Positions 30,515 through 41,974 of a stretch of 64,000 nucleotides of DNA are shown one piece after another (position 1 is the first letter of the stretch; the number at the start of each line of letters is the position of its first letter). This DNA comes from Meconema thalassinum (taxonomy: Eukaryota > Arthropoda > Insecta > Orthoptera > Tettigoniidae). The translations under genes and the position numbers were made by a program. Under the pieces are notes generated by a model that saw only the letters and a program-made list of their open reading frames with translations, was not told the origin of the DNA and searched no databases. Location: the NCBI GenBank assembly GCA_946902985.2, contig OX336388.2, positions 1,500,360,545 through 1,500,424,544 on the forward strand, given 5' to 3'.

Positions 30515-33415
30515 AACTTCATCATCATCATGTTTTTCAGTCAAGCGACTGGTCTGCCCCTACAATGAGTCTTCTCCACGTTGTTCGGTCTTGTGCTGTC
30601 CTTTTGACCATTTCATAATTTCGTAGGCCAGAGCTATGTAGGAAAGATCTCATGAAAGTGTTCCGTGGCCTCCCGCGAGGGCGTTTTCCGGGTATTTTTC
30701 CTTCTAGAATGTCGATCATCAGGCCACCATGTCGTAACCTGTGGCCAAGCCAGGTGGATCTCCTTCTATATATCTGGCGGATCATTTGCCGTTTTTCCTT
30801 TATTCGATCCAGCACCGTTATGTTGGTCATTTTCTCTACCCAGCTGATCTTTTCCATTCGGCGCCAACACCACATCTCAAACGCTTCTAGTCGTTTAATG
30901 TCACCTCTATTCATTGACCAGGTCTCACTGCAGTACATTGCAACTGGCCATATGTAGGTCTTAACCAGTTGTTTTCTAAGGCTGAGGGACATCGAGCGTT
31001 GACAAATTAGAGAATGCTTTTCACGGAATGCCTGCTTGGCCATGGCTATACGGCTCCTGATTTCAACTTCACATCGTAGGTCTTCTGTGAAGATCTGGCC
31101 AAGGTATTTAAAACGATTGACCTGTTGTACTGGTTCTTTATTTATGGTAATATTTAGTTCGTGTTGATACTTACTTATCACCAGAATCTTGGTCTTCTTA
31201 AAATTGATTTTCATTCCATATTCTGTAGCTGTATCATTTAAACATTGCAACATGTTTGTTAATGTATGCGGATTTACTGCAAGTAATGCCAGATCATCAG
31301 CAAATTTAATATTCTGGATAAGTCTTCCACCAACTTTCACTCCCATATTAGAACCTTTAAAAGCCCACTTAGTTATAGCTTCAGCGAAGGCATTGAACAG
31401 TCCAGGGGACAGCAAACACCCTTGTCGCACACCTTTGCGGATCTTAGCGGGTTCTGATACGTCATTTCCAAGCCGAACAACAGCAGTTTGATTTATATAC
31501 AGATCAAATATTAATCTGATTAATCGATGGGGACAGCCTATTTGATTCAGAAGAGGAAACAGCTTGTGCCAGCTGACTTTATCAAATGCTTTTTCAAAGT
31601 CCACAAAGCACACGTAAAGGTTTCTGTTTACACTTAACATCCTTTCTCCAAGACATCGCAAGGACCCGATAGCATCACGTGTAGACATATTCTTTCGAAA
31701 GCCAAATTGAGAGTTGTCTAGATACTGTTCGATGTATATTTCCATCCTTTTCCTTAAAATCTGCAGAAGTATCTTTGATGCATGAGGGATGAGACTAATG
31801 GTCCGATAGTCACTACATTCAACTGGTACAGTCTTCTTTGGAATTGGAATGATGATGCTGGTGTAAAACTCCTGAGGCCATTTACCTTCTTCGAAAATTC
31901 TTGCTACCAATTTGAATATCCATTCAAGTGTACTATCCCCACTATTCTTGATTAGTTCGGCAGGAACATTGTCAATACCTGGTGTTTTACCCATGGATAT
32001 TGATTTTAGAGCTTCATCGAACTCTGATCTAATAATTCTATCTTCTGCAATTGGCCTGTCTTCCTCGCCACGTGTTGGCAAAAGGTATGGAATTGGTTCT
32101 GCGTATAGATCTTCAACATACATCCTCCAGTGTTCCTTCTTGTAATTCAGGTCTGATATAGGATTCCCATGTGTATCACGGAACTGTCTAGTGCGGAATC
32201 CTTTTTGTTTCTTAGTAGTTTCCCTGATCTTTCGGTAGGCTAAATCTGTTCTTCCTTGTTTTTGCAGAAATTCGATCTCTTCGCATTTTGACTGCCACCA
32301 CTCCATTTTCTTCTCCCGACAGAGTCGATCAATCTGGTTCTTTAGCATTCGGTAGTTATTTCTGCCTACTTCTGAAGAGTTGTTTTTAAATTTTCTTCTT
32401 TCATCCATCTTTAAGAGAATGTCCTGTGTGATCCATGGTTTGCGATTCACTCTTTCCGCAAATCCCACATAGTCTTCAGCAGCCTTTTCGATGGAGAGTT
32501 TGGCTATTGACCATAAATGATCAACAGTTTGTGAGTTGTTTGCATATGATAATATGTTGTCATCAGTGGCTTCCTGATATTGCTTTTTAGTCCGCTCGCT
32601 TTTAAATGCTTCAAGATTCCACTTCTTTGTTGGTTTTCCCTGAATCCTGCGTTTAAATTTCAGTTCCGTACTCATTACTAGTAGAGAATGATCAGAACAG
32701 ATGTCAGCGCCCGGATATGCCATGGATTTCTTCACTTGATTTTTGTATCTTTCCTTGACAAGAATATAGTCAATCTGGTAACGTTGATCATCACCTGGCT
32801 TTTTCCAAGTATATCTCCGCCTCTTTGGTGAGGTAAACCAAGTGTTACTTATAACGAACCTCTCTTGTTCACAGAATTCGAGAAGACGTTGACCACGTGA
32901 ATTTCTTCTACCAAGACCATACCCTCCTACTGCAAATCCTTCTTTTCCCTCACCAATCACTGCATTCCAGTCTCCCATTATAATAATGTTCTCGCTAGCC
33001 TTTGTCTTACGCATTAATTCTTCCAGCTTCTCATACATTTCTTCAACCTCATCATCATCACTGCTGGACGTAGGCATATATACCTGCACCACAACTAAAT
33101 TTACGGGTGTTGCCAGAAAACGTGCTATGATAATTCTGTTTCCAATAGCTTCAACATCCAGTAGGGCTCTTGAAGAGTTAGCATTTAGTACCAAACCTAC
33201 ACCGCCTTGACCATTCTCACTTCCGGAGTGCAAGACTTTGTAGTCTCCGCTTGTGAACTCTCCTTCTTCTCTCCAACGTGTTTCAGCTAATCCTAAAATA
33301 TCTAATTTATGTCGGTCTATTTCTCTTTTCAAGTTCTCTAGTTTCCCAGCTTGTAACATAGTTCGAACATTCCATGTTCCAATTTTAAACTTAGATTCAG
33401 TAAATTCATTTGATA
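30515..33415 (-). mobile_element. LINE-C, nearly full-length EN-RT non-LTR retrotransposon
   Basis: Its minus-strand 3' end is a (GAT)n run (CATGATGATGATGAAG, about 30515-30532). The 5' boundary lies within EN just upstream of 33400, where it abuts the 3' tail of LINE-D. It has one long ORF and no A-tail; simple-repeat tails are known for several LINE clades. Confidence 0.8.
30537..33359 (-). CDS. Endonuclease-reverse transcriptase of LINE-C, 940-codon open frame
   Basis: No stops or frameshifts. N-terminal apurinic-type endonuclease: LAETRW (about residue 25), IMGDWNAVIG (about 125-135), YQIDYILV and SDHSLLV (about 222). RT from about residue 420: GKTPGIDNVPAELIK, SDYRTISLIPHASKIL, SQFGFRKNMSTRDAI, CFVDFEKAFDKV, KGVRQGCLLSPGLFN and the catalytic FADDLALLA (about 685). 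Thumb and C-terminal tail: FKYLGQIF, WLGHRLRHGGL. Upstream of the ATG the frame still encodes KIGTWNVRT, the normal start of EN, so the element is trimmed slightly at its 5' end or uses another start. It would nick DNA and copy its own RNA at the nick. Confidence 0.88.
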   Translation of the reverse strand: MLQAGKLENLKREIDRHKLDILGLAETRWREEGEFTSGDYKVLHSGSENGQGGVGLVLNANSSRALLDVEAIGNRIIIARFLATPVNLVVVQVYMPTSSSDDDEVEEMYEKLEELMRKTKASENIIIMGDWNAVIGEGKEGFAVGGYGLGRRNSRGQRLLEFCEQERFVISNTWFTSPKRRRYTWKKPGDDQRYQIDYILVKERYKNQVKKSMAYPGADICSDHSLLVMSTELKFKRRIQGKPTKKWNLEAFKSERTKKQYQEATDDNILSYANNSQTVDHLWSIAKLSIEKAAEDYVGFAERVNRKPWITQDILLKMDERRKFKNNSSEVGRNNYRMLKNQIDRLCREKKMEWWQSKCEEIEFLQKQGRTDLAYRKIRETTKKQKGFRTRQFRDTHGNPISDLNYKKEHWRMYVEDLYAEPIPYLLPTRGEEDRPIAEDRIIRSEFDEALKSISMGKTPGIDNVPAELIKNSGDSTLEWIFKLVARIFEEGKWPQEFYTSIIIPIPKKTVPVECSDYRTISLIPHASKILLQILRKRMEIYIEQYLDNSQFGFRKNMSTRDAIGSLRCLGERMLSVNRNLYVCFVDFEKAFDKVSWHKLFPLLNQIGCPHRLIRLIFDLYINQTAVVRLGNDVSEPAKIRKGVRQGCLLSPGLFNAFAEAITKWAFKGSNMGVKVGGRLIQNIKFADDLALLAVNPHTLTNMLQCLNDTATEYGMKINFKKTKILVISKYQHELNITINKEPVQQVNRFKYLGQIFTEDLRCEVEIRSRIAMAKQAFREKHSLICQRSMSLSLRKQLVKTYIWPVAMYCSETWSMNRGDIKRLEAFEMWCWRRMEKISWVEKMTNITVLDRIKEKRQMIRQIYRRRSTWLGHRLRHGGLMIDILEGKIPGKRPRGRPRNTFMRSFLHSSGLRNYEMVKRTAQDRTTWRRLIVGADQSLD

Positions 33416-33419
33416 GCTT

Positions 33420-36400
33420 ATTTTATTAATTTTTCTTGTCTTCATTTATTAATAAACTCACCTTCTATTTATGCTTAGTGTTTTCCTTCTGGTAGATAGA
33501 ATTACGTATGAGTCATCCCTCTCTCCTCAACCAGAGTTATGCCACGGCCAGGGTGAAAGTAATCTCAGTGTGGTCTACATGGTTTCATTCATTCCTTTCG
33601 TATAGGCCTATGGACCACGTCATTCCAACTGTCTTCTACTGGCTTTGATGTTTGCCCAGTACGCCCGCATTCGTTCTCGGTGGACCTCCTTCCGTTCCTG
33701 GGCCCAAATCTTTCCCGTTTTCAGCTTTGGTTTTTCTTGGAAACCTTTGCAAGCTTGAAGTTTCCTTTTGAGTGGGGCGTTGGTGATATCCCCACTTCTT
33801 TCAGATCTTTATCCAGTTCAATAAACCAGGCCCATTTTGTTTTCCTCTCCTGAAAGTAAGTTATGTTGCGGTAAGTCAGTCTCGCTGGGCTCATTCGTTT
33901 CACATGTCCAAAAAATGTTATCCTTCTCTTCCAGATGACGTCACTTATCTTCTCCACATGAGTATATAGTTCATGGTTATGCCGTCTTCTGTATTCCCCG
34001 TTGTCTTTGATGGGACCCAATATCTTTCTCAAAATTTTCCTTTCTTTGGCCTCCATTTTTTCGACCAAGCCTTTTTTTGTTCATCATGTGGCATTCAGAA
34101 GCATACAAGACCTCCGGACGGATGACACTGCAGTAATGTTTTAGTTTTGCGTTGAAGGATATTGATCTTTTCTTATAGATGTCCTTAGTTAAATGGTAGG
34201 CCATTTCCATTTTGCTCATGCGTGATGTGAATGCTTCTTTCTCTGATACATTAGGTGTTATAATTTCTCCCAGGTACTTAAACTTTGCAACTCCCTTAAT
34301 TTTTCCTTGTTCCACAGCAAGGTGTTTGGGCGCCGGTACGATATTAGTTATGAACACAGTCTTCTCAAAGTAGATCTGGAGTCCTGCCTTCGCTGCTTGT
34401 GCACTAAGCTGATTAATATGTTCCGTGGCTGTCTCTAATGAATCAGAAATGATTGCACGATCATCTGCAAAGGCTAGACAGTCAATTGTGATGTTCTGGC
34501 TTCTGTAACCCAGTTTGACTCCGCTTGCAACTCCTTGTTTATTGAGTTCTTTACGCCACTCAAGGATAATCTTCTCGAGGACACAGTTGAAGAGTATTGG
34601 TGAGAGACCATCTCCTTGCCTTACTCCTGTCTTGATTACAAAGGTGTCTGATATTTCGCCCCTAAACTTCACCTTCGAGGTGGTGTTGGTCAGCGATTGT
34701 TGGATGATCGCTCTGGTTTTGTTGTCTAGACCAAATTCTTTCAGGATTCGGATCAGGGTGTTGCGATCAATAGAATCATAGGCCTTCTTAAAGTCTACAA
34801 AGGTCACCACAAATTTCTTATTCCTGATCTTCAAATGGGAGAGGGTAGATTTGAGGTTTATAATCTGTTCGACGCATGATCGCCCTTTCCGGAAACCGGC
34901 TTGATATTCTCCCAGTTGAGGATCTACTTGTTTCTCTGCTCTGGTAAGAAGAGATTTCGAGAGAATCTTATATGTTATCAGAAGGAGGGAAATGCCACGG
35001 TAGTTATTTACGTCTGTTTTATCTCCTTTCTTATGAAGGGGGTGAATCAAGGCAGAAGTCCAGCCATTGGGGAGTCTCTCTGTTTTCCAAATTTCGCAGA
35101 TAATTTCCAATAGTTTATCTAGCGTCTTGTCACCAGCATATTTCCAAAGTTCAGCGATTATAGAGTCTTCGCCTGGTGCCTTGTAGTCCTTCAGCGATTG
35201 AATAATTTGTTTGATTTCTTCCTTCGTAGGTGGTAATGAATCTAGATGAACTTTGACGATGTCTTCAAAAGTAAAAGTGGACTTTGGAGCTTCACAGTTG
35301 AGAAGTGCCCCAAAATAATTCGCTAGAATTTGACAGTTGTCTTGATCATTATGAGCAACTTTACCATTGGTGGTTTTGAAATGTAGGCTTGGCAGGTTAT
35401 ATTTGCTAAGACTGCGTTTAAAGGTTCTATAGAAGTTCCGGATTTTGTTCCTCTCAAAGTCTTGATCAATTTGCAGCAGCTATGTTTTGTCGAATGTACG
35501 TTTCACCCCCCGGATGATCTTCACAGCTTGTTTTCTTTTATCAAGAAAGTTTGCCCTGTTAACCTCGTTCTTCTGAGAGTTCCATTTCTGCCATGCGAGC
35601 TGTCTTTGATCTACTGCCGAATCACACTCACTGTTCCACCATACATGTTTCCTTCCTTTTAAAAGTGGAATTGTCTCCCTTGCTGAATCGACCAGGGCCT
35701 CTTGTAGTTGTTCCCAGTTTACGGGAGCCAAGGAATCAAGTTTCTGGGTGAACTGTTGGTTGGACTTCAGCTTTTCGGTGTCAAATCTATCTATCCTTTT
35801 CACATGAGTCTTTCTGGAATTTCTAGGAATTAGTTTAACTTTAATCTATGAAAGATAGTGATCTGAATCAAGTCGGGCACTCCTCAGAACATTTACATTC
35901 TGGATCTCTCGTGCTTTCCGGGTGATGGCAACGTGGTCAATTTGAAATTCTCCAAGGTTCGGATTTGGAGATGTCCAAGTCTTCTGTTTTCTAGGCAAAT
36001 GCTTGAAAGCAGTTGATTTCAGTACGAGGTTGAACGCCCTACACAGTTCAACGAGTCTCTCTCCATTGCAGTTTGTTCTTTTATGAGCCGGGTAGTTTCC
36101 TACAATGCTCTGGAATTTCCTTTCTTTACCAAGCTGGGCATTACAATCTCCAACTAGAATAATGGTGTGTTTGTCTGGAACTTTAGAGATGATATCTTCT
36201 AGTTCTTCCCAGAATTGATCTGTTTTTTCTGGATCTGTCTTATTTGCCTGGTTGATTGGTGCATGGATGTTCACTATGGCGTATACCTTATTTGTGCTTC
36301 GGGATGAAAGAATAGAGACACGACTGTTCGGGGAGTTGAAGTCTGTGATTGAATCCAGAATCTTTTTGTTGACAACAAATCCTGTCCCTAGATGAGGGAT

Positions 36401-36770
36401 GGTTTTTACCACTCGTTTGCCAGTTTTACCTTTAAAAATCCTGAATCCCTCTGGTTCGAAGGCATGCTCATCTGTAAATCTCATTTCCTGAATCGCCGCA
36501 ATTAGTATTTTATTTTGGTGTAAGGTATTTGTGAGTTGTTTTAATTTACCAACCTTCAGGAGGGAATATACATTAAAAGTGGCAAAGTAGTTTGGGCGTT
36601 TGTGTTTAATCTTTTGTGGAGTCTCCGATACCTCCACGCATATTGGTGCAGGCTCCCCAAGAGTCCGAAGGCCTGCATGCGTCGTCCAAGATGACGGTGG
36701 ATTGGTTACCACCTGGGGTAGTAGCTTCTGCTGACCTTTCCGCCATGCTTTTGACAGTTAGAAAACTGGT
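33420..36770 (-). mobile_element. LINE-D, EN-RT non-LTR retrotransposon, decayed
   Basis: The minus-strand order is EN (about 36710-35850), RT (about 35240-34200) and a C-terminal domain (to about 33627), followed by a 3' tail rich in AATAAA-like words up to LINE-C. The 5' boundary, near a TAA/TTA microsatellite at 36765-36786, is approximate. Confidence 0.78.
33627..36712 (-). pseudogene. EN-RT ORF of LINE-D with two nonsense codons and frameshifts
   Basis: One reading frame runs from 36712 to 33977, interrupted by TAG at 35846-35848 and TAG at 35480-35482. It then shifts to the frame 34068-33721 and again near 33720 for the tail (KTGKIWAQERKE...YWANIK). EN motifs: AAIQEMRF, ILVGDCNAQLG, FQIDHVAI, LDSDHYL. 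RT motifs: DYKAPGEDSIIAELWK, YRGISLLLITYKIL, YQAGFRKGRSCVEQI, FVDFKKAYDSI, TGVRQGDGLSPILFN and CLAFADDRAI (YxDD-equivalent FADD). LINE-F at 57181-58436 belongs to a closely related family. Confidence 0.85.
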
Positions 36771-36929
36771 TTATTATTATTATTATTACAGTTATTTTGG
36801 TTCTCAACGGCAAGTTGTGAACTGGCACCCAACGAATATCTTATTTAATTGTTGTAAAGTAGTAAGTAAACATTTATTGGTGTTATCAATGTTTGAACAA
36901 GGTAAGTGGGCTTTGAGCTGAGCAAAACT
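36771..36929. other. AT-rich stretch upstream of LINE-D
   Basis: A TTA microsatellite followed by unassigned sequence. Part of it may be LINE-D 5' UTR. Confidence 0.35.
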
Positions 36930-37990
36930 ATTACATTAGGTTTCGAGTATAAATTCAAGAGTAAGGCTTTTTCCCCTGAACTCAGGTATTTTCAATTAGA
37001 AATTCGAAAGTAGGGCTTTACCCCTGGACCCAGACACAATCAATTAGAAATTCAAGAGCAAGGCATTTTCTTCTGGACCCTTCGGGGGCGTGGTGGTGCA
37101 GTGTTCAAGCTGTTTGTCTCTCACCAAAGCAGACCGGGTTCAATTCCCGGTCAATGCATGCCATGTCCTGTGGTTCGGATTCCATGTTAAAAGGAGGTCC
37201 TGTTGCTCATGCTCGCGAGGTTAATGGTCACGTAAAACTGCAAACTTCCTTTGTTTCCTCTGGACCCAGGTACTTGAAATTTGAAAGTAAAACATTTTCC
37301 TCTGGGTCCAAGTACTTTCAATTTGAAATTCAAAAGTAAGGCATTTTATCTCTTGCACCCTGGTACACATATTTTCAATTAGAAATTCTAAAGTAATGCA
37401 TTTTGCTCTGGACAGGGTTCTGTAAGTTAGAACTTTGAAAGTAAAGCATTATCCAGTTTTTCTAGGTACTGTACTTTCAATTCGAATTTCAAAAATAAGG
37501 CATCCTCCCCTACACCCACCTTCTTCCAATGAGAAAATCAAGAGTAAGGTGTTTTCCTCAGGACCCAGCCATCTTCTTTACAAATCTAAAAGTGTGGCAT
37601 TTGTTCCTGGACCTGAGTATTTTCAACTAGATATTGAAAGGTATGACATATTCCCCTGGACTCAAATACTCCAATTAGAAATGAAATTTGAAAGTTATAC
37701 ATCATTTTCTCCTGAACCCATGTACTTTGATTTAGATATTCGAAAGTAAGCCATTTCCCTATGACCCAAGTACTTCCAATAGTATTTTTCCCTGGGCCTA
37801 GATGCTTTCATTTAGAAATGTGAAAGTAAGGCGTTTATCACTTAATACAGGTATTTTCAATTAGAAATTTGTAATTTATCGAGTTTTCCTTCGCACCCAG
37901 GTACTTTGAATTTGAAATTCTAGACACAAGGACTTTCAATTAGTAATTTGAAAGCAATTTGTTTTATCCTGGACCCAGGTACTTACGAGT
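36930..37990. repeat. Longest satellite block (~50-bp units)
   Basis: About twenty degenerate units. Core words: CTGGACCCAGGTACTTTCAA, TTAGAAATTTGAAAGTAAGG and CATTTTCC, with many substitutions and small indels. It is interrupted by a tRNA-headed SINE at about 37079-37255. ORFs here arise from the repeat and are not genes. Confidence 0.82.
37079..37255 (+). mobile_element. tRNA-derived SINE in satellite
   Basis: The head GGGGGCGTGGTGGTGCAGTG carries an A-box-like TGGTGCAGTGT. About 50 bp later GGTTCAATTCC matches the B-box consensus GGTTCRANNCC. Such spaced boxes form the internal pol III promoter of tRNA-derived SINEs. Satellite words flank it on both sides; the exact 3' end was not fixed. 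Confidence 0.7.
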
Positions 37991-38240
37991 CCTGTTCCTG
38001 GTATAACAGCTAGCATTCTTGACTATTGCCCTAGCACCTCAGCTATCCTGGAAATGGTTTTCTGTGGTTTTCCCCACTTCTACTCCATGCAAATGCTTGG
38101 ATGGTTCCTAACTTAAAGCCACAGCCATCTCCTTCCCAATCCCCACCTAAATAACAAATACACACACTAATACAGCAATCACAATCATAGAGTTTCTCAG
38201 ACATAAATTCCACACACACTGAAGTACAGATAGACAATCA
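37991..38240 (+). repeat. SINE body (CORE-like segment)
   Basis: The segment with GTGGTTTTCCCCACTTCTAC, AACTTAAAGCCACAGCC and CTTCCCAATCCCCACC, then AAATACACACACTAATACAG, recurs at 50520-50700. The long-TIR transposon at 44777 is inserted in another copy of it. Confidence 0.6.
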
Positions 38241-39038
38241 TAAATTGTCACATGGAAAATATCAAAGTCCTGTTCGGGTATCATCGTGCTTGGACATGGC
38301 CGTACAGTTGGTACAAAACTGATGCACTTCCATCTTTGTTCAACGACATGTTCGGGACAAAATGCAACTATCAGTACACAGTGCCACTGTGCAGATATCA
38401 GAATAACAGAAAAGAATGATATGCAATTACATGGTGGCCATTACTCCTGGAAAACCTGGAAATCCTGGAAATCTCCTGGATTTTTATTAGGTCTGGAAAA
38501 CTCCCGGAAAATGATGAAAAATTTGAAAACTCCTGGAAAGTAGCCACTGTTAATTAATTATAAAAATCTTTCCATCTTAAATCATACTCCCGCTGCGGTG
38601 TTGGGTGAGCACTCGATCGTTAACGAAAGAAATTTCCTCAGGCTACATCTTTCTTTGTGGGAGAACACGCGCTAGTATTTTTGCAACATATTGAGTACTA
38701 GCAGAGGTACCCATTCTTCGAACGGTCTTCGGTATTAATAACCAGACGTAATCAATTGAGCTACTGTTCCAATGGTTAGAGGCTTGGAACCTGTTTGTCG
38801 ACAAATAAAAATGAATAGTTAAAATATGCTCTGAAACTAAATTTACCTAACGTGTACTTCCTGACATGAAAATAAAATTGAAAACCTCGTAGACGAAACG
38901 CAATACACGTCAAATAAAACTGACCTTCACTGTTGTGTCAAGTCCCCATCCAGAGGAAGGCCCCTTTAATAAATTACAAAGGCTTGTGGTGCATGAAAAT
39001 ATGAAAATTCAGGTTTTTAGCTTTCAATTGCCCAAATT

Positions 39039-39039
<1 letters not shown>
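38241..39039. other. No gene recognised; short CTGGAAA repeats
   Basis: About 38435-38545 contains repeated CTCCTGGAAA/TGGAAAACT words. A similar block lies at about 41345-41390, next to the same GTGGCCA and TTAATTAATTA words, suggesting one older sequence split by 39040-41340. Otherwise nothing is supported. Confidence 0.4.

Positions 39040-39081
<42 letters not shown>
39040..39081 (+). repeat. 42-base poly(A) tract
   Basis: An uninterrupted A run directly before the first of three diverged repeats. It could be a retroposon tail or a slippage-expanded run; no retrogene is recognisable upstream. Confidence 0.9.
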
Positions 39082-39084
<3 letters not shown>

Positions 39085-39130
39085 AAGTTATTTCAATTCA
39101 AGAATTTTTGATAATAATGTTTCTGTTTGG

Positions 39131-41100
39131 AGATATAATAGACCTTCTGTACGACACATCGCACATTTATGTCGTGTGAAAAAAATCTAGGGTACCCCTT
39201 GACCCCCTTAAGCACATTGATGAATTTTACAGTTTTAGTTGATTCCGTAATAACCTTATAGCCATTTGAAAACATTCACAGAAATTTAATAAATGAAAAG
39301 TGGCTTTACTTCTTACAGAAATAAATGGAAGGTTGGATGTCACCTTTTGAGAGACTGTTGTCATGGTTACTGGCTTGCATTCCTTCATTAGTTTATTAAA
39401 TGGAATTAGTTTTCTGGGAATATCTTAGAAACTGTTGGTTTTAGAGCCTTAAAATGCAGTTTTTGGGGACCCTTTACGGCTATTTAGGGGCAGAGTTTTG
39501 TTTCTGACACCAAGGGGCTGAAAATAAGCTTTGTCTCGTCGTTGTAGGCCGTAGTATAATAATAATATAACAATGGGGAGCGTGATGGCGCAGAGGCTTA
39601 GCTGCTTGTCTTTCACCCGGACGGCCAGGGTTCGAATCCCGGTGACAGCGGGGTGGAATTTTCACCTGAAAAATCACGTGGCGTCAGGAAGGGCATCCGG
39701 CCTTAAATCCCCGGCCAAAACCAAAATGAGCCTGGTTGGCTCCGGCGACCCCAATTAATTGGGAAAAGCCGAAGAAAGTTTTATAATAATAATATAACAA
39801 TATAGGGATAGGGATATAATGGACCTTCCGTACCACACCCGCACCTGTAATTCGCGTCAAAGAAAATCTAGAGCACCCCTTGACCCCTTTAAGCGCATTC
39901 TATGACATGGATGAATTGTACAGCATAATTTGGTTCTGTTATAACCTCATAGCCGTTTGCAAACAATGTCAGTAATGTAATAAATGGAATTGTGTTGCGT
40001 CTTACAGCGATAGACGGACCTGTGAGATTCCGTTGCCATGGTTACAGACTTGCATTCTTTCGTTATTGTATTAAATGAAATTAGTTTTCTGGAAATATCT
40101 CAAAAACGTTGGTTTTATTGCTTTAAAATGTGGTAGTTTCGTTTCTCACATTGAGGGGCCTAGTCCCCCTTTTATGAGAGGTACAGAGAAGAGTTATATC
40201 AATGATTAGTGTCGTGCCTCTGAAGGATATCTGTACCAATTTTTACGTTGATCCACCCAGCCGTTCTCGACTTATAAGGTAACTACTTTGTCCACAGACA
40301 GACAGACAAACAGATAGACAGACAGACCGACAGACGTAGAGGCCTCCGAGCCACCGAGGGGCTGAAAATGAGTTTTGTCTCGTCCTTGTACGTCATAATA
40401 TAATAATAATCATAATAATAATTTAATAATATAGGGATAGCGATATAATAGACCTTTAGTACCACACCCTCCCGTGTAAATCACGTGAAAAAATTCAAGA
40501 GTACCCCTTGACCCCCTTAAGCGCATTATATACGCATTGATGAATTTTACAGCTTCCGTGATAACCTTATAGCCGTTTGCGAACTTTCACAGTAATGTAA
40601 TGGTATGGCATTGAGTCTTACAGAAATACATGGACTTCAGAGATTGTGTTGCCATGGTTACCGACTTGCATTCTTTCAATAGCTTAGTAAATGAAATTAT
40701 TTTTCTGGGTATATCTCAAAAACTGTTGGTTTTAGGACCTTAATATGTTTTGTTTCTCTCATTGATACGCTATAAATGAGCTTTGTCTCATTTTTCTACG
40801 CCCATTTCAGCATGCATTTTACGGGGTAGGCCCTCTTTTATGAGAGGTATGGAGAAGAGTTACATCAATGATTAATGTCGTGCCTCTGATGGATATCAGT
40901 ACCACGTTTTACGTTGATCCACCCAGCCGTTCTCAAGTTATAAGGACTCATAGTTGTCCACAGACAAACAGACAGACAGACAAAAATTTTATTTTTGTGC
41001 GCATCCGTCATAAAACAGTCTGAAACGCGCAAATAACGCAAATTTCCGTGGAAATTCAGAAAAAACATACAAACTTTCATTTTTATATATATAGAGATAG
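39131..41100 (+). repeat. Three diverged tandem repeats of ~450-650 bp
   Basis: Units start with GATATAATAGACC/GATATAATGGACC at 39131, 39810 and 40441. They share CCCCTTGACCCC-TTAAGC, TTGCCATGGTTAC and GAAATTAGTTTTCTGG. Units 2 and 3 also share TTTTATGAGAGGTA, CACCCAGCCGTTCTC and a (CAGA)n microsatellite (40297-40340 and 40965-40985), which unit 1 lacks. Unit 3 ends in TATATATATAGAGATAG. No ORF is conserved. A complex satellite or tandem copies of a non-autonomous element. Confidence 0.75.
39575..39781 (+). mobile_element. Intact tRNA-derived SINE with 20-bp target duplication
   Basis: 207 bp flanked by an exact 20-bp duplication (39555-39574 and 39782-39801, the AT-rich TATAATAA...ACAAT word). 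The head carries a perfect A box TGGCGCAGAGG and a perfect B box GGTTCGAATCC. The body ends CCCCAATTAATTGGGAAAAG then CCGAAGAAAGTT. The duplication indicates LINE-mediated insertion, and its exactness suggests a recent event. It separates repeat units 1 and 2. Confidence 0.88.
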
Positions 41101-41755
41101 ACAACTTTGCCGCAATAAAATTGCAGGCGGCATTCTTTTCTCTTTTTTTAAAGCGGATATTTGAGTCACAAAGGCTTTTTTAAAACAACAATTAAATCAT
41201 TTGTGTGTAGGCTTGCGTATCAATAACACATGCACCACTAATTTTTGTCAACATCTGTATAAGTAAACCAAACACAACTGCTTTATTTTGGTCTTGAAGT
41301 AGGCAACCATTTAAAGCCCCCGCCCCGGGACTCGCGCTTATTTTTAAGTCTGGAAAAATGAGAAATACTCCTGGAAAACTCCTGGCAAATCGTTGACCGA
41401 TTTGAGTGGCCACCATGAATTAATTAGAAACCGCCCAAATGCATAAATAAATGTGTGAAGTAAGGGACTCGTCCCAAGTGACAATGGATGAGCAGCGCTT
41501 ATCAGAGTAGCTGTGGTAGCGTAGAGGAAAGATGTGAAGTTGGTAACCCCGACCACCATGGTTCAGATATTGGTCTTGGCGATTCTTTTTGTTTTGATGG
41601 CCACTGTTATACCATTGTGGAACCGCACGATACAGGACGTCTTTTAAGAAATATTGCAATAAGCCGTTAGTTAATTACCACTGGGTCTATGATAGCTGTT
41701 ATAGACGTGCATGAGATGTTGGAAATATCATTACAATACTATGAGCATTCTGCAG
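41101..41755. other. No gene recognised
   Basis: Mixed AT-rich sequence with a CTCCTGGAAAA repeat block (41345-41390). A SINE-like word group at about 41503-41570 (AGCTGTGGTAGCGTAGAGG) resembles an A box, but no B box was found. Confidence 0.35.
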
Positions 41756-41756
41756 A

Positions 41757-41831
41757 CTGCCAGTTAGCTCAGGGGAAGAGGCGTTGCTTGAAACGACAAA
41801 GAACCGGGGATCGAATCGTACTCGCAGTGCT
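41757..41831 (+). pseudogene. tRNA-like relic
   Basis: TAGCTCAGGGG matches the A box. About 36 bases later GGATCGAATCG is a degenerate B box, with an altered third base and last base. Acceptor and anticodon stems cannot be closed convincingly, so this is a tRNA pseudogene or a decayed SINE head. Confidence 0.5.
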
Positions 41832-41974
41832 TATTTTTTAAACATGTCAAATGTTTCATGAACGAAATACGTGTGTGTTTCTATAAAAAGGGAAATCTGG
41901 CTTAATGAATTTACTTATTGTTAGTCCTGAAATGGACTGTTGTAGACACTTCTTCAATATCTCGTCCATTATCC

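Noticed and set aside
39040..39081. Poly(A) tail of a processed pseudogene
   Set aside because: No coding remnant or target duplication was found upstream.
41757..41831. Functional tRNA gene
   Set aside because: The B box is altered and the stems do not close, so it was kept only as a relic.
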